From Casuarius casuarius (lineage: Eukaryota > Chordata > Aves > Casuariiformes > Casuariidae): DNA of 64,000 nt. The notes below the pieces were generated by a model. The model was not told the DNA's origin. It did not search any database and was given only the letters and a program-made list of their open reading frames with translations. Within the stretch, counting starts at the first letter, position 1, and every line of letters begins with the position of its first letter. Made by a program: the position numbers and the translations under genes. Of this stretch, positions 12,401 to 38,950 are shown piece by piece. The DNA is taken from the NCBI GenBank assembly GCA_003342895.1, contig PTFA01000011.1, positions 4,539,988-4,603,987 on the forward strand, read 5' to 3'.

Positions 12401-14554
12401 CACTTAAATTGAAGAAAAAAAACCCCAAAGTCCCAATACCTCTATAAAATATCACAAATGTTCTTCACGGTGAGGTGTAGTGACAGGCTGTAAGAATTAT
12501 ATTTTAAAATAAAATATTTATACAAAACAAAAAACATCAGTAGGTTAAGAGGAGACTGCCAATTTGACACTACAGAATGGTCAGTTACCATCACGCTAAA
12601 ATTTAAAAGCCAAAAGGCTTTTCAAGAGAAATTATTTAATTAGCCATTTAATAGAAAAAATTAGTAACAATGTTTAAATTCTATAACTAAGGACAATTTC
12701 CTTTAAGTTAACCATGCAGTATTCTGTGAAAAGCTCAGTGAAAGTATTACTTTCACAAGACACAGACTATATGTATTTTCACACATAAAGCAAACACTGT
12801 GGTATTTGGCCAATATTGTAATTGGTTTTCAAAATTAAGCGTGCACTCACTCTTCTGTTTTGTACATCTTATTAAAACAAGTTCATCAGCACCAGAAGCC
12901 TGGTCTCCTACTGGCTTACATCTCATCATAAACTGCAGGCCCCAATGGAAACTTTCTACAGCTTCAGGGTTTACATGGTGTCTTGTCTCTGCACACTTGT
13001 GGTACAACCTTCCCCTCTACTAGGGCACTTCCAAATCCCACCGTGATGCCTATTTTCATGACACTGTAGGAACACAATTATTTGTGAAACCTCTAGTGCC
13101 CTATCAAATCTGAATGAAACTGCCCAGAGCACTGCAATGTTGTTGGTTCAGGGCTGAACACAACTCAAAGCAGACACATGGAACTGCAATCACACACTGC
13201 TCATTTCCTTGGAGGAGCGGGTAAGAAAATCACTGGCTTTAAAATCTCATTTTCAATGCAAAACAGTCTCTGTACTTCACTCTGAACTTACTAATGAGGC
13301 AAAGCATACAGTGCTTTTGTATTACAATGGCCACAGCTAGTAAGCAAAGCCCAATTTGTAAACAAAACCAAACCAAAGCCAGGCGACTGACACATTTGTA
13401 TTTTCCCTAACTTCTACCTTCATGTTTTATCTCTGTGGCCTAACGCAGACCACTGGGAATCCTGAAAGTGTTACCTGGTCAAGAACCAACACGTATGTGG
13501 CCGGCAGCCTGATGTTCACATACTCAGCTCTCCCTTTGCTCATGGAGAGCAGCTATTTTGGGAAGGTGGCATGTTGTTAACTGTGGTGGGAATCTGACAA
13601 ACGGTCCACAGGCTCACTACAGAAAACCCAGGCTAACCACACACAGGCTTCTCCGTGCAGACATGCTCAAATTTTCTAACCAATCTAGTACCACAAAAAT
13701 GAGAGGCCACATTCCTTCTCTAAATGGATCTGTTTTGTATCTGTCTTTGTAAATCTGAGCATGTGAGAGGCAAACCAGGCCAGAATAAAAACCCAATTTT
13801 GTTTTTCGCAATACATCCTCCTCTTCGAGATCTCCAGTTAAAGACCACCAAGGGCTTTCAAAAGCGTTTTCTGAGAAATCTCAGGGAGGTTTCCGTCCCT
13901 GGAGAGGAGGGAAACATCTGAGGCTTCCCTAGCGGAAACCTCAGCTGTCGCCCGGGCACGCTTTCTCTCGGAGGTGCGCCTGGGTTTAGGCACAGCTCCT
14001 GCGCGCAGGCCGAGCGCAGGGGAGGGGAGGGAAGCAGCGTCCCCCGCGAACTCCCCACGGCGAGGGGCACCGGCTGTGCCCGTACCACGGCGTCGGCGCG
14101 GTTCTGGAAGAGCTCGCCGTGGCTGCGCGCGATGAACTCCTTCCTGGCGTGGCGAAAGGCGGGCAGCCCGCCGTACACCCAGCCAATGACGCCCCCCGAA
14201 AACGCCGACTTGATGATATTCATTGTTTCTTCCGGGAACTGCTGCCGGTCGCTGCGGAGAAACGACGGGGGTTGTAGGGGCCGCAGCACCAACCTCGCGC
14301 CCCCTTCCCGCCCCCAAATCCACCGCTCAGAGCCAGGGAAACATCTTAACGAACCTCCGCGCAAAAGAGCCCCGCCGCCCGCCCGCCCGTGCCCCAGGCC
14401 CCGCGCGCGCAGGACAGCCGCAACAGCCGCCCCTCCGCCCGCCCCGGGCCGGCCCTCACTCGCGCTGCCAGAGCTCGCGGAGCCGTTCCCAGCCCGTCTG
14501 CGGCGGCGGCGCCGGGCGGCCGAAATGCGACGGGGCGCCGATCCCCTCCGCCAT
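6381..14554 (-). CDS. TIMMDC1: TIMMDC1, mitochondrial complex I assembly factor (7 coding exons, frameshifted last exon)
   Basis: TIMMDC1 is a multi-pass inner mitochondrial membrane protein of the Tim17/22/23 fold that assists assembly of the ND1-containing membrane arm of respiratory complex I. Coding exons on the minus strand are 14554-14460, 14251-14086, 11633-11545, 9655-9588, 8660-8582, 7165-7055 and 6480-6381. All junctions use GT/AG and all phases agree. Residue matches to human TIMMDC1 include [57 protein letters not shown] and GGLLMV followed by GETLQEKR. The glycine-rich membrane segments are conserved. As assembled the protein is 235 aa against 285 in human; the difference is a shorter N-terminus and a C-terminus cut by a frameshift at the GA run 6407-6415. 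An ambiguous base at 7137 makes one codon Leu, Met or Val; human has Leu. The start is the first ATG in the CpG island that reads into the conserved frame. Confidence 0.95.
7055..7165 (-). CDS. TIMMDC1: TIMMDC1 exon 6
   Basis: The acceptor CTCCTCTAG is followed by ATCCCTGCAGGG (residues IPAGGLLMV), and the donor is GAATG|GTAAGG. The charged tail [20 protein letters not shown] follows the last membrane segment. The ambiguous base at 7137 lies in the codon after LLMV; human has Leu at the equivalent position. Confidence 0.93.
7166..8581 (-). other. TIMMDC1: TIMMDC1 intron 5
   Basis: A 1.4-kb intron with canonical ends (GTAAGTTG donor, TCTAG acceptor). No repeat, RNA gene or conserved open frame was recognised inside it. 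Confidence 0.85.
8582..8660 (-). CDS. TIMMDC1: TIMMDC1 exon 5
   Basis: The acceptor TTTTTTTCAG opens the exon and the donor is TTTGG|GTAAGT. It encodes [18 protein letters not shown], a glycine-rich membrane segment aligned with human VTGGLFRINVGLRGLVAG. Confidence 0.93.
9588..9655 (-). CDS. TIMMDC1: TIMMDC1 exon 4
   Basis: The acceptor ATCCTTGCAG opens the exon and the donor is GGAG|GTAAGA. It encodes [20 protein letters not shown], nearly identical to human TVNTGLTVYRNKDALSHFAI. Confidence 0.95.
9656..11544 (-). other. TIMMDC1: TIMMDC1 intron 3, with a 169-codon open frame of unknown status
   Basis: A 1.9-kb intron. On the sense strand it contains an uninterrupted 169-codon frame (10527-10018) with no recognised similarity. 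The rest is AT-rich sequence without a recognisable repeat. One ambiguous base lies at 11093. Confidence 0.8.
11545..11633 (-). CDS. TIMMDC1: TIMMDC1 exon 3
   Basis: The acceptor ATTACCGTAG opens the exon and the donor is TTTAA|GTAAGT. It encodes [20 protein letters not shown] followed by VAAFVAIF. Human has [20 protein letters not shown] at the same place. Confidence 0.95.
11634..14085 (-). other. TIMMDC1: TIMMDC1 intron 2
   Basis: A 2.5-kb intron, AT-rich in its 3' two thirds and rising into the CpG island from about 13.9 kb. No repeat or RNA gene was recognised. Confidence 0.85.
14086..14251 (-). CDS. TIMMDC1: TIMMDC1 exon 2
   Basis: The acceptor TTTCTCCGCAG opens the exon and the donor is GCCGTG|GTACGG. 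It encodes [20 protein letters not shown] followed by [12 protein letters not shown] and the [12 protein letters not shown] segment. Human has GIIGWAYGGIPAF and AEIYHNRFDAV. Confidence 0.95.
14460..14554 (-). CDS. TIMMDC1: TIMMDC1 exon 1 (start codon)
   Basis: The exon starts at ATG 14554-14552 and ends at the donor CGCGA|GTGAGG. It encodes a 31-residue leader ending [11 protein letters not shown], which matches human GWDRLRQLFAK. The human protein has a longer, poorly conserved N-terminus, so the start is the least certain part of the model. Confidence 0.85.
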
Positions 14555-14582
14555 GCCCGTCCCCGCGCGACGGCGGCGCGGC

Positions 14583-14597
14583 AGCGCCCCCTGCCCC
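14583..14597 (-). promoter_or_regulatory. Candidate CTCF-type core motif
   Basis: On the minus strand the segment reads GGGGCAGGGGGCGCT, matching the CAGGGGGCGCT core of the CTCF consensus. It lies about 30-45 bases upstream of the TIMMDC1 start codon. The flanking upstream half of the consensus matches poorly. Confidence 0.35.
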
Positions 14598-14720
14598 CCG
14601 GCGGGGCACGGCACGGAGCAGGGCGGAGCGGCACGGCGGGCCGGGACGCCGGTGGCTGGCCCCTCTCCCCCCACCCGCTCCCGGCCTGCTGAGAGGAAGG
14701 GGCTTCCCTCGACGCCATGA

Positions 14721-16198
14721 GGCTTCGGGGTTGTTTTCCTGTGACCCTGAACCTGTAAAGAGCACCAAAAAGGCCGAAAGCGCTTAATAACGCGTAACTG
14801 CCCTCCGTTTCCCTTGTAACTGCTTCTACACAGGTAGCAGAGCAGGTCTAGCGCCACTGTGGTGGAGGGAAGGACCCCCCAGGCCTTCACGCCTGCTGGG
14901 CTGCGCAGGGCGGGGGTCCTACGTGCTTATGGCCACTCCACCAACTGCAGTCTGCTGCACTGTTTAGCAAGATTAAAGGTTACAGCGGGGGGGGGCGAGA
15001 AATGAAACCCTGAAGCCCATTACTTCTTTCTGAAAACAGTGCAGTTCAGGGGAAACAACCACACAGTACCCAGAACTACTGCAGGCACAACAAAGGCAAT
15101 GGTTAGTCCTTTCCTGCACCCTGAGCTGCAGTTCACAAGAGTCCCAGTGCAGCTTAAGGCACATTTTTTCTTTTAAGCTTTGAATGAAAAATGCTGATAC
15201 CCTGGATTCAGAGGTCTTAACCCACTTGCTCATTCAAAATCCTGCTTCAAGAACTGTTTTTGTTGACCGATTTCCTTCACCATCTCATTCCTCTTCCTTT
15301 TATTCCTTCATTGGCATCCTGTTTTCTATCACGTGAAATAAGTGTGGTATCTTTCGTAATGAAAACAGGATCCGTTACCGGGGCCTCCCCTCCACTTCGC
15401 CTGCTGTGCCTTGTGNTACCAGAAAGTTTCTGTTAGCGGTGCCAGCCGCAGGGCCGAGGCAGCCGCTCTGCAAGGAGCACCTCACTGCTTTCCCTGGGCT
15501 GCTCCCTGTGTGCATCTGCAGCACCTACTCAGGTGGCTGGGGTTGTCTTTGGGCCATGGTCACTGTTCTCCAGGTCATCTATCAAACTCTTCTATTTAAT
15601 GATGCAAAGAAGTTAGCCAGCTGGTGTGCTGAGATCTCTGCCAATCATATCCATTATCAGCTTCCTGCTTTTTGTCCTCCTTGCCCGGTCTGGTTTTTAT
15701 CTATTTGTTTTTTACATTCTAACTAGATGTGAGGTTACATATTTTTATTTTCTGTGTGTGCAATGGTTAAATCAGGAGAGTTTTAGTCTCTGGAACTATA
15801 GCAGTACAAATACCATACTTGCAGAACAGCATTCACATAGCGCCCCATCCTTTATCTAAATCCTACTCGTGAGGAAGGACCCACCACCTCCAGAAGTGAT
15901 CTCTCTGCCAGTTCAGGCATTGTCCTGTCTGCCAAGACTGGCAGCTGAGGGCCCAATTAATTAGGGCTGCCTTAGTAACGTGAAAAAGGGAGTACACTGA
16001 AAAGTATGTACTGATTCACGCAGGCTATTGACTGACCAGTGGATAGAGTTTTCAGTCATCATTACCCTAGACTTGAATGACAGACANATGGGAAGAGCTC
16101 TCTCTTTCATCCGCTCCACTGAGACACCCTAAACATTACCATTGGAGAGAAAAAGCAGAAAGACACTTCAGCTTCTTGGATGGTGGTTGTCCAGATCT
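14721..16198. other. Intergenic spacer between TIMMDC1 and POGLUT1
   Basis: About 1.5 kb separates the TIMMDC1 CpG island from the farther candidate poly(A) signal of POGLUT1. I see no exon, repeat or RNA gene in it. Ambiguous bases lie at 15416 and 16087. Confidence 0.6.
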
Positions 16199-18369
16199 TT
16201 TATTACAATATAATTATTCTTCAGACTAAAAAATGAGGTATCCAACAAACTTTTCTGTTTTTAATCCAAAAGCACTTCATTAAAAATGGTTTAAAACATT
16301 ATACATAGTTGTTTCAATTTCTCAGATTGTTCTCTCCGTGTTGACTAAACATGCAAAACTAGAAAACCCCTTCCACTCTTCCACAGTTCTTTTCCTCAGA
16401 AACCAAACTGTTTTAATACCCTAATTTGTTTTCTTTGTACACTGGGATAACCCAGCCAGTGGTCCTGAAACTGGTATGTTGCTCCAGCAACTGGGGTTTG
16501 ACTGATACGTCTGACAGTTATTTCCCTGTACCACAGCTTGGCAGTGCTGCTAAGGCCTCTATGAGAGTGCATGCATATATATGTTTACTGAGCATTACTG
16601 TTCTTTGGAGCATTTTCTTCTCCATAGTCAGTTTGGATCAGAGAAGAAGATTTTGAGCTGTTGCTAGCATTCTCCCTTCCCTTCCATTAATGCACAGCTT
16701 CCTAAGACATGCGGCCACTTCATTAGCAAGGGTGCCCACCTGGGAAGCAGAGGCCTCATGGGATCCCACACTGCTGCTTACACTGTTCTGTTTCAGGCTA
16801 GTCTTAGCACTTGCTTCTCTGCAGTCAGGCCTCTGAAGGCTCAGGGAGCCACGTATCAGGACTGCTAAGAACTGTGCCCAACTGATAGGTCACTGTTCCT
16901 ACCCAAAGGACATGCTTAGGACACTGGCCACTCTGATCCTGCTGATACAAACAATCCGTGGCATAGAAGGAGTGGTGATCCCAAAGCATATGGGCAAATG
17001 GCTAACGGGCTAAAGGGGCCTAGACAGCCAGGTTAGGAAGCAGCACAATGTCTAGCTCTTTTCGACTGGAAAACTTGAGGTTACTGAGCAAACTGTAAGC
17101 AGGAGGAACTGAATCTCTCTGGGTGCCAGAGAACATGCTGCTTCTGACCAGGCCCCTCTCAACTCAGGGACCACAAAGCACTTTAGAAACTCCATTCACT
17201 GTGGGCCGAGCAGCCTCTGGTTGGTATAAATCAGTTAATTTTAATTAATAAATCAGTTAACAGCTAAATAAATCAGACTGTGACTGAACTCAAAATGAAT
17301 AATGTGAGGAGTAGCTGCCATTTTGTGACTGAAGACATTTCTAAACCAGACTGAAGGAGATAAGAATGTAATGGCTGGGGGAAAGAAAAGCAAATGCTGA
17401 ACTGAGCAGTGGAGCTGTGAGCCTCAAAAAAAGAACTACAAAAGATTATAGAAGGGGATCAGAACAGAGACTCTGTGGACATCTGGAACAAAGAAGAGGT
17501 GAATATATTCCTTCAAATACTTTCCCTAGGTTCCCAAGGGTCCCAGGACATCTGGCCAGTGGACTGGTGAGAGCTTGTTAACAGGGGCTCAGTTTTGCAT
17601 AGCTGTCCGTGCATTCAAATAAGCACACCTGTCAGAGGATGGACTGTCTTTATGTCAGTTGCCAACTGCTTGACTGTCTACTACTCAGATTTAGCACTGT
17701 GGCAAAATCATCATTACCACTGGCTCCCCTATGAGGTAGGTAATTTATGTGCGCAAGGAGAATTTGTCCTTTTAACAGCCCATTACAGACTTGCTTTAGA
17801 AACTGGATATAAACTTCAGAAAAAAANCCCTAAGTCTTAAGCTATCTAAAAAGGCTGCCCCAAAACCCAGTTGCTGCTTCTGTCAGGGAACACCTAATAT
17901 CCCAAGTGCCATCACACAGGTGAGAAAACACTGCCAATCTGCCAAAAATGGGCATGTATCTCCCAGTTGAGCAGGGCTCACAGTTTCTGTGCCTTGTCCA
18001 CAATTACAAAGGACTTCATAAAAAGTCCAGTAAAATTAACAGAATGGTCCCTCATTGACTAGATGGGATTTAGGATTATTCTGAGACAGAGACAGGTAGT
18101 AAGAAAGTCCCAAACGCTTACAACCCTATTCCAGGCACCAGTATAACTACTCCATTAAATACTCATTATCCAACAATCTACTTAATGTTCTTATGGCAAC
18201 AGTTTAAGTGGGTCCCACTGTATGGGAAGAATTTTAAAGTTGGCCTATTGTTGTTCTCTGTAGTTTTACTGTAAAGAATAATAAACCTAAGAGAAGAAGA
18301 AAGAAGGTACACTGGTATTCAGATTTCCACAGAGATCAGTTTGAGCTGCTAAGAAAACCACAGAAGTCT
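16199..18369 (-). other. POGLUT1: POGLUT1 3'UTR region with candidate poly(A) signals
   Basis: Below the POGLUT1 stop codon the minus strand has ATTAAA at 17240-17245 and AATAAA at 16199-16204, giving possible 3'UTRs of about 1.1 or 2.2 kb. The first lies in an AT-rich stretch with repeated AAATCAGTTAA-like units. Nothing else recognisable is present; an ambiguous base lies at 17827. Confidence 0.4.
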
Positions 18370-33718
<15,349 letters not shown>

Positions 33719-33793
33719 GCCGCCGCTGCCAGCGCCGCCCTGCGCCTGCGCGCCCCGCCGCCGGCCCGCCCAGGGGGGCGGTGCGCCCCAGCC

Positions 33794-33827
33794 AAAGATG
33801 GCTGCCGCTCCGCACAAAGATGGCGGC
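33794..33827 (+). promoter_or_regulatory. Paired YY1-type motifs
   Basis: AAAGATGGCTGC (33794-33805) and AAAGATGGCGGC (33816-33827) both match the YY1 consensus AANATGGCNGC and point along the plus strand. In mammalian promoters this motif usually sits just downstream of the start site in the sense direction. That supports plus-strand initiation slightly upstream of 33790. Confidence 0.6.
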
Positions 33828-33863
33828 GCTGCGGCGGCGCGGAGGGGGTGTGCCGCAGGGGCT

Positions 33864-33879
33864 GCCGGGAGCTGTAGTT
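33864..33879 (-). promoter_or_regulatory. ZNF143/Staf-type motif
   Basis: On the minus strand the segment reads AACTACAGCTCCCGGC, matching the ACTACANNTCCCRGC part of the ZNF143/THAP11 binding sequence, a frequent element of divergent CpG-island promoters. Confidence 0.6.
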
Positions 33880-34190
33880 CCTGCGGCGGCGCGGTCCCGC
33901 GTGGCTGGTATCGGGGCGGCCCGCGGCAGCGCAGCGCGGCGCGGCCCGGCCCGGGAGCGCCCGCGCAAGGCCGGGCCGCGGCAGCGGCGGGCGGCCCTGC
34001 GGGGTGGCCGTGGTGGGCTGTGGGCCCCAGGCAGGCACCGAGGCCCCCCGGAGGGCCGTGCTGCAGCCCACAGGTGGGCCGTGGGCAGGAGGTGGCCAGG
34101 GCGCTGCGCCCTCTCAGCAGGTGTGCCCGGGCATCGCTGCGTGGCCTCCTCAGTACCGCGGCCACATGCGCAGCCCTCTGTGTAGCCCCA

Positions 34191-37100
34191 CGGTGCTTTT
34201 ACTGGGAGAAGCCCTGCTGGGAGACTGCCTCTTTATTTTACTTATTTATTTATTTTTTAAAACTTACTGAAATAAAGGTACCGGCACTGGGGACCTGGCA
34301 GAGAGACGGTGATCAGGACAGTGGTTTTCCCTGAGTGAGGTTATCCATTGTGTAGCAGCTGTGCTGACATCTGTGACTGCCCCAAATGCAGGAAACTTGA
34401 TTGCATTATTTACAGTAGTAGGAAACCATGTGCTGAAAGAAAGAACCAAAAAAGAGATGCCCAAAGAAGAGTAGAGTACACATTTATGATACTTCCTCTA
34501 AAGAGTCTCTTAGCTTTAACCATTTTCAGCGCAGGAATTTCCTGAGCCGTATGTGGTTGCTGTGCATCTAGCAGCCCTCAGTGGATTTGGGAGCTTTTTG
34601 GAACTTCCCTGGACACCTGAATTCAGCAAAAACTACTTCTTCCAAAGTGTAAGTAAAAGGCTCCCTCTATCTCTGCTTGAGGGGAAGATTGGGGGAAGAA
34701 CATCTCAACTGGAGAGCATGGAGGTGGGTTTTACCACAGAGCAGGTCTGGAAAGAGTGGTTTTATCCACTGTCTTTACTAGCACTCATTGCCGGGTACTT
34801 CTGGGCTTTCTGACCAAAGAGTGAAATTTGCCTTCTCTACTTGGTGCATGTTAGTTGGCCTACAAGAGCTGCAGTGATGTACCCAAAAGCAAGAAACCCT
34901 CATCTTTTGCTGCTACCAAGTCCTGACTCAGTTTGATCACTTGAGATTAAGTCTTGACTTTTATAGTGTAAAAGTTTAGGTTGATTTGTGTAAACATACC
35001 TGCAGCTTCACGAAGGTGGACTTTAAGGAGAGAGGAAAAAACAAATGACAGAACTGAGAATTGGTGATATCAGCATTGCAAGAGCCATCAATTTAACATG
35101 TAGGACATTCTCTTTCCAAAATGATTTCAAAGAATGCAGTTAATGTTTGGGTCAGCTCAGCCGTATGTAGCCAGGCTTCAGGAGACAGGCTCATTAACAC
35201 AGTGCTGGATGTAATAACCATACTGATAAGCAGCCAAATAATGTAGCTAAGAGGAGCAAGGGCTATGCAGACACTATCTTAACAGAAATCCAGACTATTN
35301 GATCAATGTTTCCTCCCTAGTTGAGTGTGGGATGGACCATCCTGCTTCCTGGAGTCTGAGTATTCAAATGTGAACACCAGACTTCCATCTTTCCTAGCCC
35401 AGATCCATATTATTGGATTTTGGACTCTAGGAGGAGGCTCTGCGGTGGCTCAGTAATAGGAGGGAGCCACATTTACATTAAGTTTGCCCCTGAATGTAGC
35501 AGGAAGGCTGAAGGATTAGCCACACAAACCACCAACTAAATTTGTCATAAAGGCCTCTTGTGTGAGACTGAATGGATTCTATAGGTATCCTTAGGTTTCG
35601 ATGGAGAAAGTTACCAGAAAATGGGCCAAGGAGAAAATATGTGCTGAGAAAGAGAGTATGAGAGTTTCCTGAAAACTGTTAAGTTCTGGAGACTGGTAGT
35701 TCTGTTGAATCTGCAAAAACTGATAACTTAGGGTACCAAGTATCTACTGAATCTGTGCAAGGCCAGAAGTAAATGCTAGCGTCAACAGTGGGCTGTGTGA
35801 TTAGAGGGCTAGGGTTTCTGTATGCAGACAAAGACTACAGGGTTATATATGCATCTGTTGAAATAAATGAGTTTGAGGGACTTTCCAAACACCTACCTAA
35901 AAGCTGCTAATGTGTCAGCGCAACCCACTAAGTATACAGCTGGGGTTGGCCACTCAACTGTTGCTCCAGCTGGGTAACTGAGTGAACTATGTGAGTAAGT
36001 GAATGTGTTGTGAGTAGTTATCTGCTATTAGTAGTAACAGCTTCCTACAGCAAAAATCTGGAGTATTCTTGCCTNGTATTTTCATCCCAAGATCGTGTTG
36101 CATGGCCAGAGAATTTTTCAGCAAATCGGAGGATGAATCCCTTCTTTCCAGCTTCTGCTAGAATCCTTCAGTCTTCCTTTTGCTTTCTACACAGGATCTA
36201 GTTTCTTCATCTTCTACTGTTGCTTCTATAGTTGCAGTAGTATTAGGTCCAAAACTGGCGGCTGGTCTGAAGACTTTGCCAAAAGTACGAACCTTAAGGT
36301 AGCATAAAGCAAAAATGGTTGATATACTTAATATATTTGCTTGCCTCCAATGGTCTCACTCAGCCCTACCTTTTTCTACAAATCTGATCCACCCATTATT
36401 TCTAGCATTAGTTTCTGTCTTGCTCTTGAAGTTCCAGACTAGATTTTCCTGCTCTTTCCTTGCTCAACAAAGAGACATCAGTGTGCTGTTCCAACACTGT
36501 TTCTGGTTGTTTCTCACAGCTCCCTGCTAGTCCGTTTACACAGCCAGCAGAACTGTAGTAGTATGCTCAGTAGCAAAGGTTATTTCGGGTGCCTTCTCTG
36601 AGGCAAAGAGTGGGAGTGGTAGTCAGCATAAATGTTTAATAGGCCCTGAGAGCTAGACTTTAAGATGAAGCTTCTTTTGAAGTTGCATTTACAGCCTCTG
36701 CTCTCCCAGGCTTTGTGTAATGAAAGCACCCCAGGCCACTGGTGTGGTTTTGGAATGTGCTGTAGTTTCCCCCAAGCATCTTGGATGGCTCTAAGCTTCA
36801 AACTCCTTGACTCTCACTTCAAACACACCCTTTGCCTCACCTTCTCTACCTGCTTAATATCCTGCAAATCCAGAGCTCTGTGAAGGAGCATCTGGCTCTG
36901 ATCTTTGATAGCCTCCATCAAACACTGTCCTTCCCTCATGTTTTTTCCTGCCAAATCAAGAACAAACACCCACAAACTGGCTTTAATCATGTTCCATCTG
37001 CCTGGAGTGGAAAATCACTTGGCTGCAAGTCTGGTGTTCTTGCTTTACATAGTCAACATAGGTTAGAAGAAGGGTGCTTGGGAAAGAGTTTGGTTCTCTA

Positions 37101-37204
37101 AGGTGGTTATAAGACTGAGCTAAAGAAAGTGTTTTACTTTCTAGATCTTGAGTTTCTCCCAAAGCTATAGTCTAGCTTTTCTGCTAGTTGCTACTGTCTG
37201 CTTG
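34191..37204. other. Gene-free stretch downstream of the divergent promoter
   Basis: The stretch begins with an AU-rich ATTTATTTATT segment and an AATAAA at 34271-34276 on the plus strand. No TMEM39A residue match or other protein similarity was found. Ambiguous bases lie at 35300 and 36075. Confidence 0.5.
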
Positions 37205-37330
37205 TGAAGGGATACTGGTGGGCTTTTCCTCCCTTAATCCATCCTTTTGTGCTAAACACACAAAGGAAGTCCTAAATTTTCTGAACTCAGTGGTGATTTT
37301 TTTTCTTAAGTCCCGTTCTCTTCTCTCAGA
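37205..37330 (-). repeat. Unnamed repeat copy A (inverted relative to copy B)
   Basis: Read on the minus strand, this segment shares TTTAGCACAAAAGGATG, ATTAAGGGAG and the flanking AGAGAAC and TTAGGACTT blocks with the plus-strand segment at 38855-38950. The two copies are about 1.6 kb apart in opposite orientation and diverged by several indels. I do not recognise the family. Confidence 0.6.
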
Positions 37331-37740
37331 GTGCTTTTGAGATGGCACAGTATTACCAGGCTCCATAGCTCATTAGTTGAGACAAGTTCCATCACTGCCA
37401 ACTCTTACCTCTTTCTGAGTGTGGGCTTTTTAATCTACCTTCCTCTTCCCTCCTATGTTATGCTGTAAGAGGATCTTTGAGCCTCAGCGTATGAGCCATG
37501 TACCTTTAAAAGATTGTTTCGTTACTAGATTGGAACTGGCTGTATTATATGCTAGTTTATGCTGTATTTTGCAAGTGGTTAGTATGCAGATGTTGAACAA
37601 AGCAGAGTTTTGTTTAATGCCTGGGACTCTGACTATACGGAATATTGACTAGGACAATATGCTGAGTGAAGGATGGCTGCCCTACCTGCACTCAAGTTCT
37701 TCAGAAATATGGAGAATTAGGAAAGTTTAGGTGCAGATTT

Positions 37741-37762
37741 AAAAAAAAAAAAAAAAAAAAAA
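37741..37762 (+). repeat. (A)22 homopolymer
   Basis: Twenty-two consecutive A followed by GAAAG. No retroelement body was recognised directly upstream. Confidence 0.9.
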
Positions 37763-38854
37763 GAAAGTGATAGCAAGAAGGGAAATATGCAGGCACTGTG
37801 CATAAAGCTTCCAGTAGTTGTGAAGCAGCCAGTCTGTCGCTCTTCATAAAGTTTTCATACTTGATCATCTGTGGGGCTAGGCTGGTGTGGAGGGTAGTCT
37901 CAAAGCCCAGCTGTGTGAGGGAGGAAGGAAGCTATACAGGCTGCTGAAGTTCAAAACTTGGCTGGCATTAGCAAGGCTTCTTGGGGATGAGCCCAGTTCT
38001 TCCCATAAGAAGCTGCATTGTCTCTAGAGAGTCAAGACCATTTCTGTCTATAAACTACTCATGGAGGCTCTCTTTCCTTTGGGCTGTGAGATTTTTGTCC
38101 TGTGACACTCATCCCTGTGGAGTTGTTGGACTGTGGCTTGTTGGTTCAGGAAAGTGGCCCCATCTGAAGTACCTGGCTTGGGGTATTTGGTATTGAATAT
38201 TCAGTTACTTTAAGCAAAGGAGGCTAATTATGAGACTGTTACAGTGACAAGAGTGCTACATGAGAAGTGTTTTAAGAGTACTAGAATGACACCCAGAAAG
38301 AGGTAGCATCATGAACTAGCACTAGAAATTCAGTCTTACAGTTCTGCAGAGCCTGCAGAATTACTGGGCTAGGGGAAAACAAGTCCAGGAGGACCCAGAG
38401 CTAACTCCTGATGAAGCCCCATCTGAGCCTGCCCAGTGAAGGAAATCATCCAGGTGAGCATGAGGGTTTGAAGATGGGCAGGGCTCTGGCAGTGGAAGCA
38501 GTGGAGGATCCAATTAAAAATGGAGCAAGGCACCTGCAGCTCAAGCCTGAAGTCCAAGTTCAAGGATATGCGTGTGCTGTGGAAACAACACAAACCGGCT
38601 ATATCTGCTGTTTGAGAGAAGATGCAAGAACTGCAGTGGTTTCATTCTTTGAGGAATTTGTATGTGCCAGGGGATGCCTATGCTCATGACAGCAGTGACT
38701 GCGTTACGAAGAATTCTTCATAACAGCAACATAGTGTAGCAGCCCCCAAAAAGAGGGGGGATGCCTTTTTAGTGTAAGTTGGGATTTGTAAGTACACATA
38801 CAAATGTGGAGTCAGGAATAATATTCAAGCTTATTTCTATTGCCAAAGAGAGAA

Positions 38855-38950
38855 CAGGTAAAATCTACCATTCTTTGAAGAGAACAGAGAACTTAGGACT
38901 TTGTTTAGCACAAAAGGATGAATTAAGGGAGAAAGAGCCACCAATACCCC
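38855..38950 (+). repeat. Unnamed repeat copy B
   Basis: The plus-strand partner of the copy at 37205-37330, sharing the TTTAGCACAAAAGGATG core. Both copies conceptually translate to a CLAQKD(G/E)LRE string in one frame, which may hint at a decayed coding region of a mobile element or may be coincidence. Confidence 0.6.

Larger units (their letters stand above)
13930..14720. promoter_or_regulatory. TIMMDC1: CpG island, TIMMDC1 promoter
   Basis: GC content and CpG density rise sharply from about 13.93 kb to 14.72 kb and cover exons 1 and 2 of TIMMDC1 plus about 170 bases upstream of the start codon. There is no TATA box at a plausible distance, so this looks like a dispersed housekeeping promoter firing on the minus strand. 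Confidence 0.75.

Noticed and set aside
13858..14718. Several long frames (up to 286 codons) around the TIMMDC1 CpG island
   Set aside because: They read through introns or the wrong strand of exons 1-2; only the spliced minus-strand frame matches TIMMDC1.
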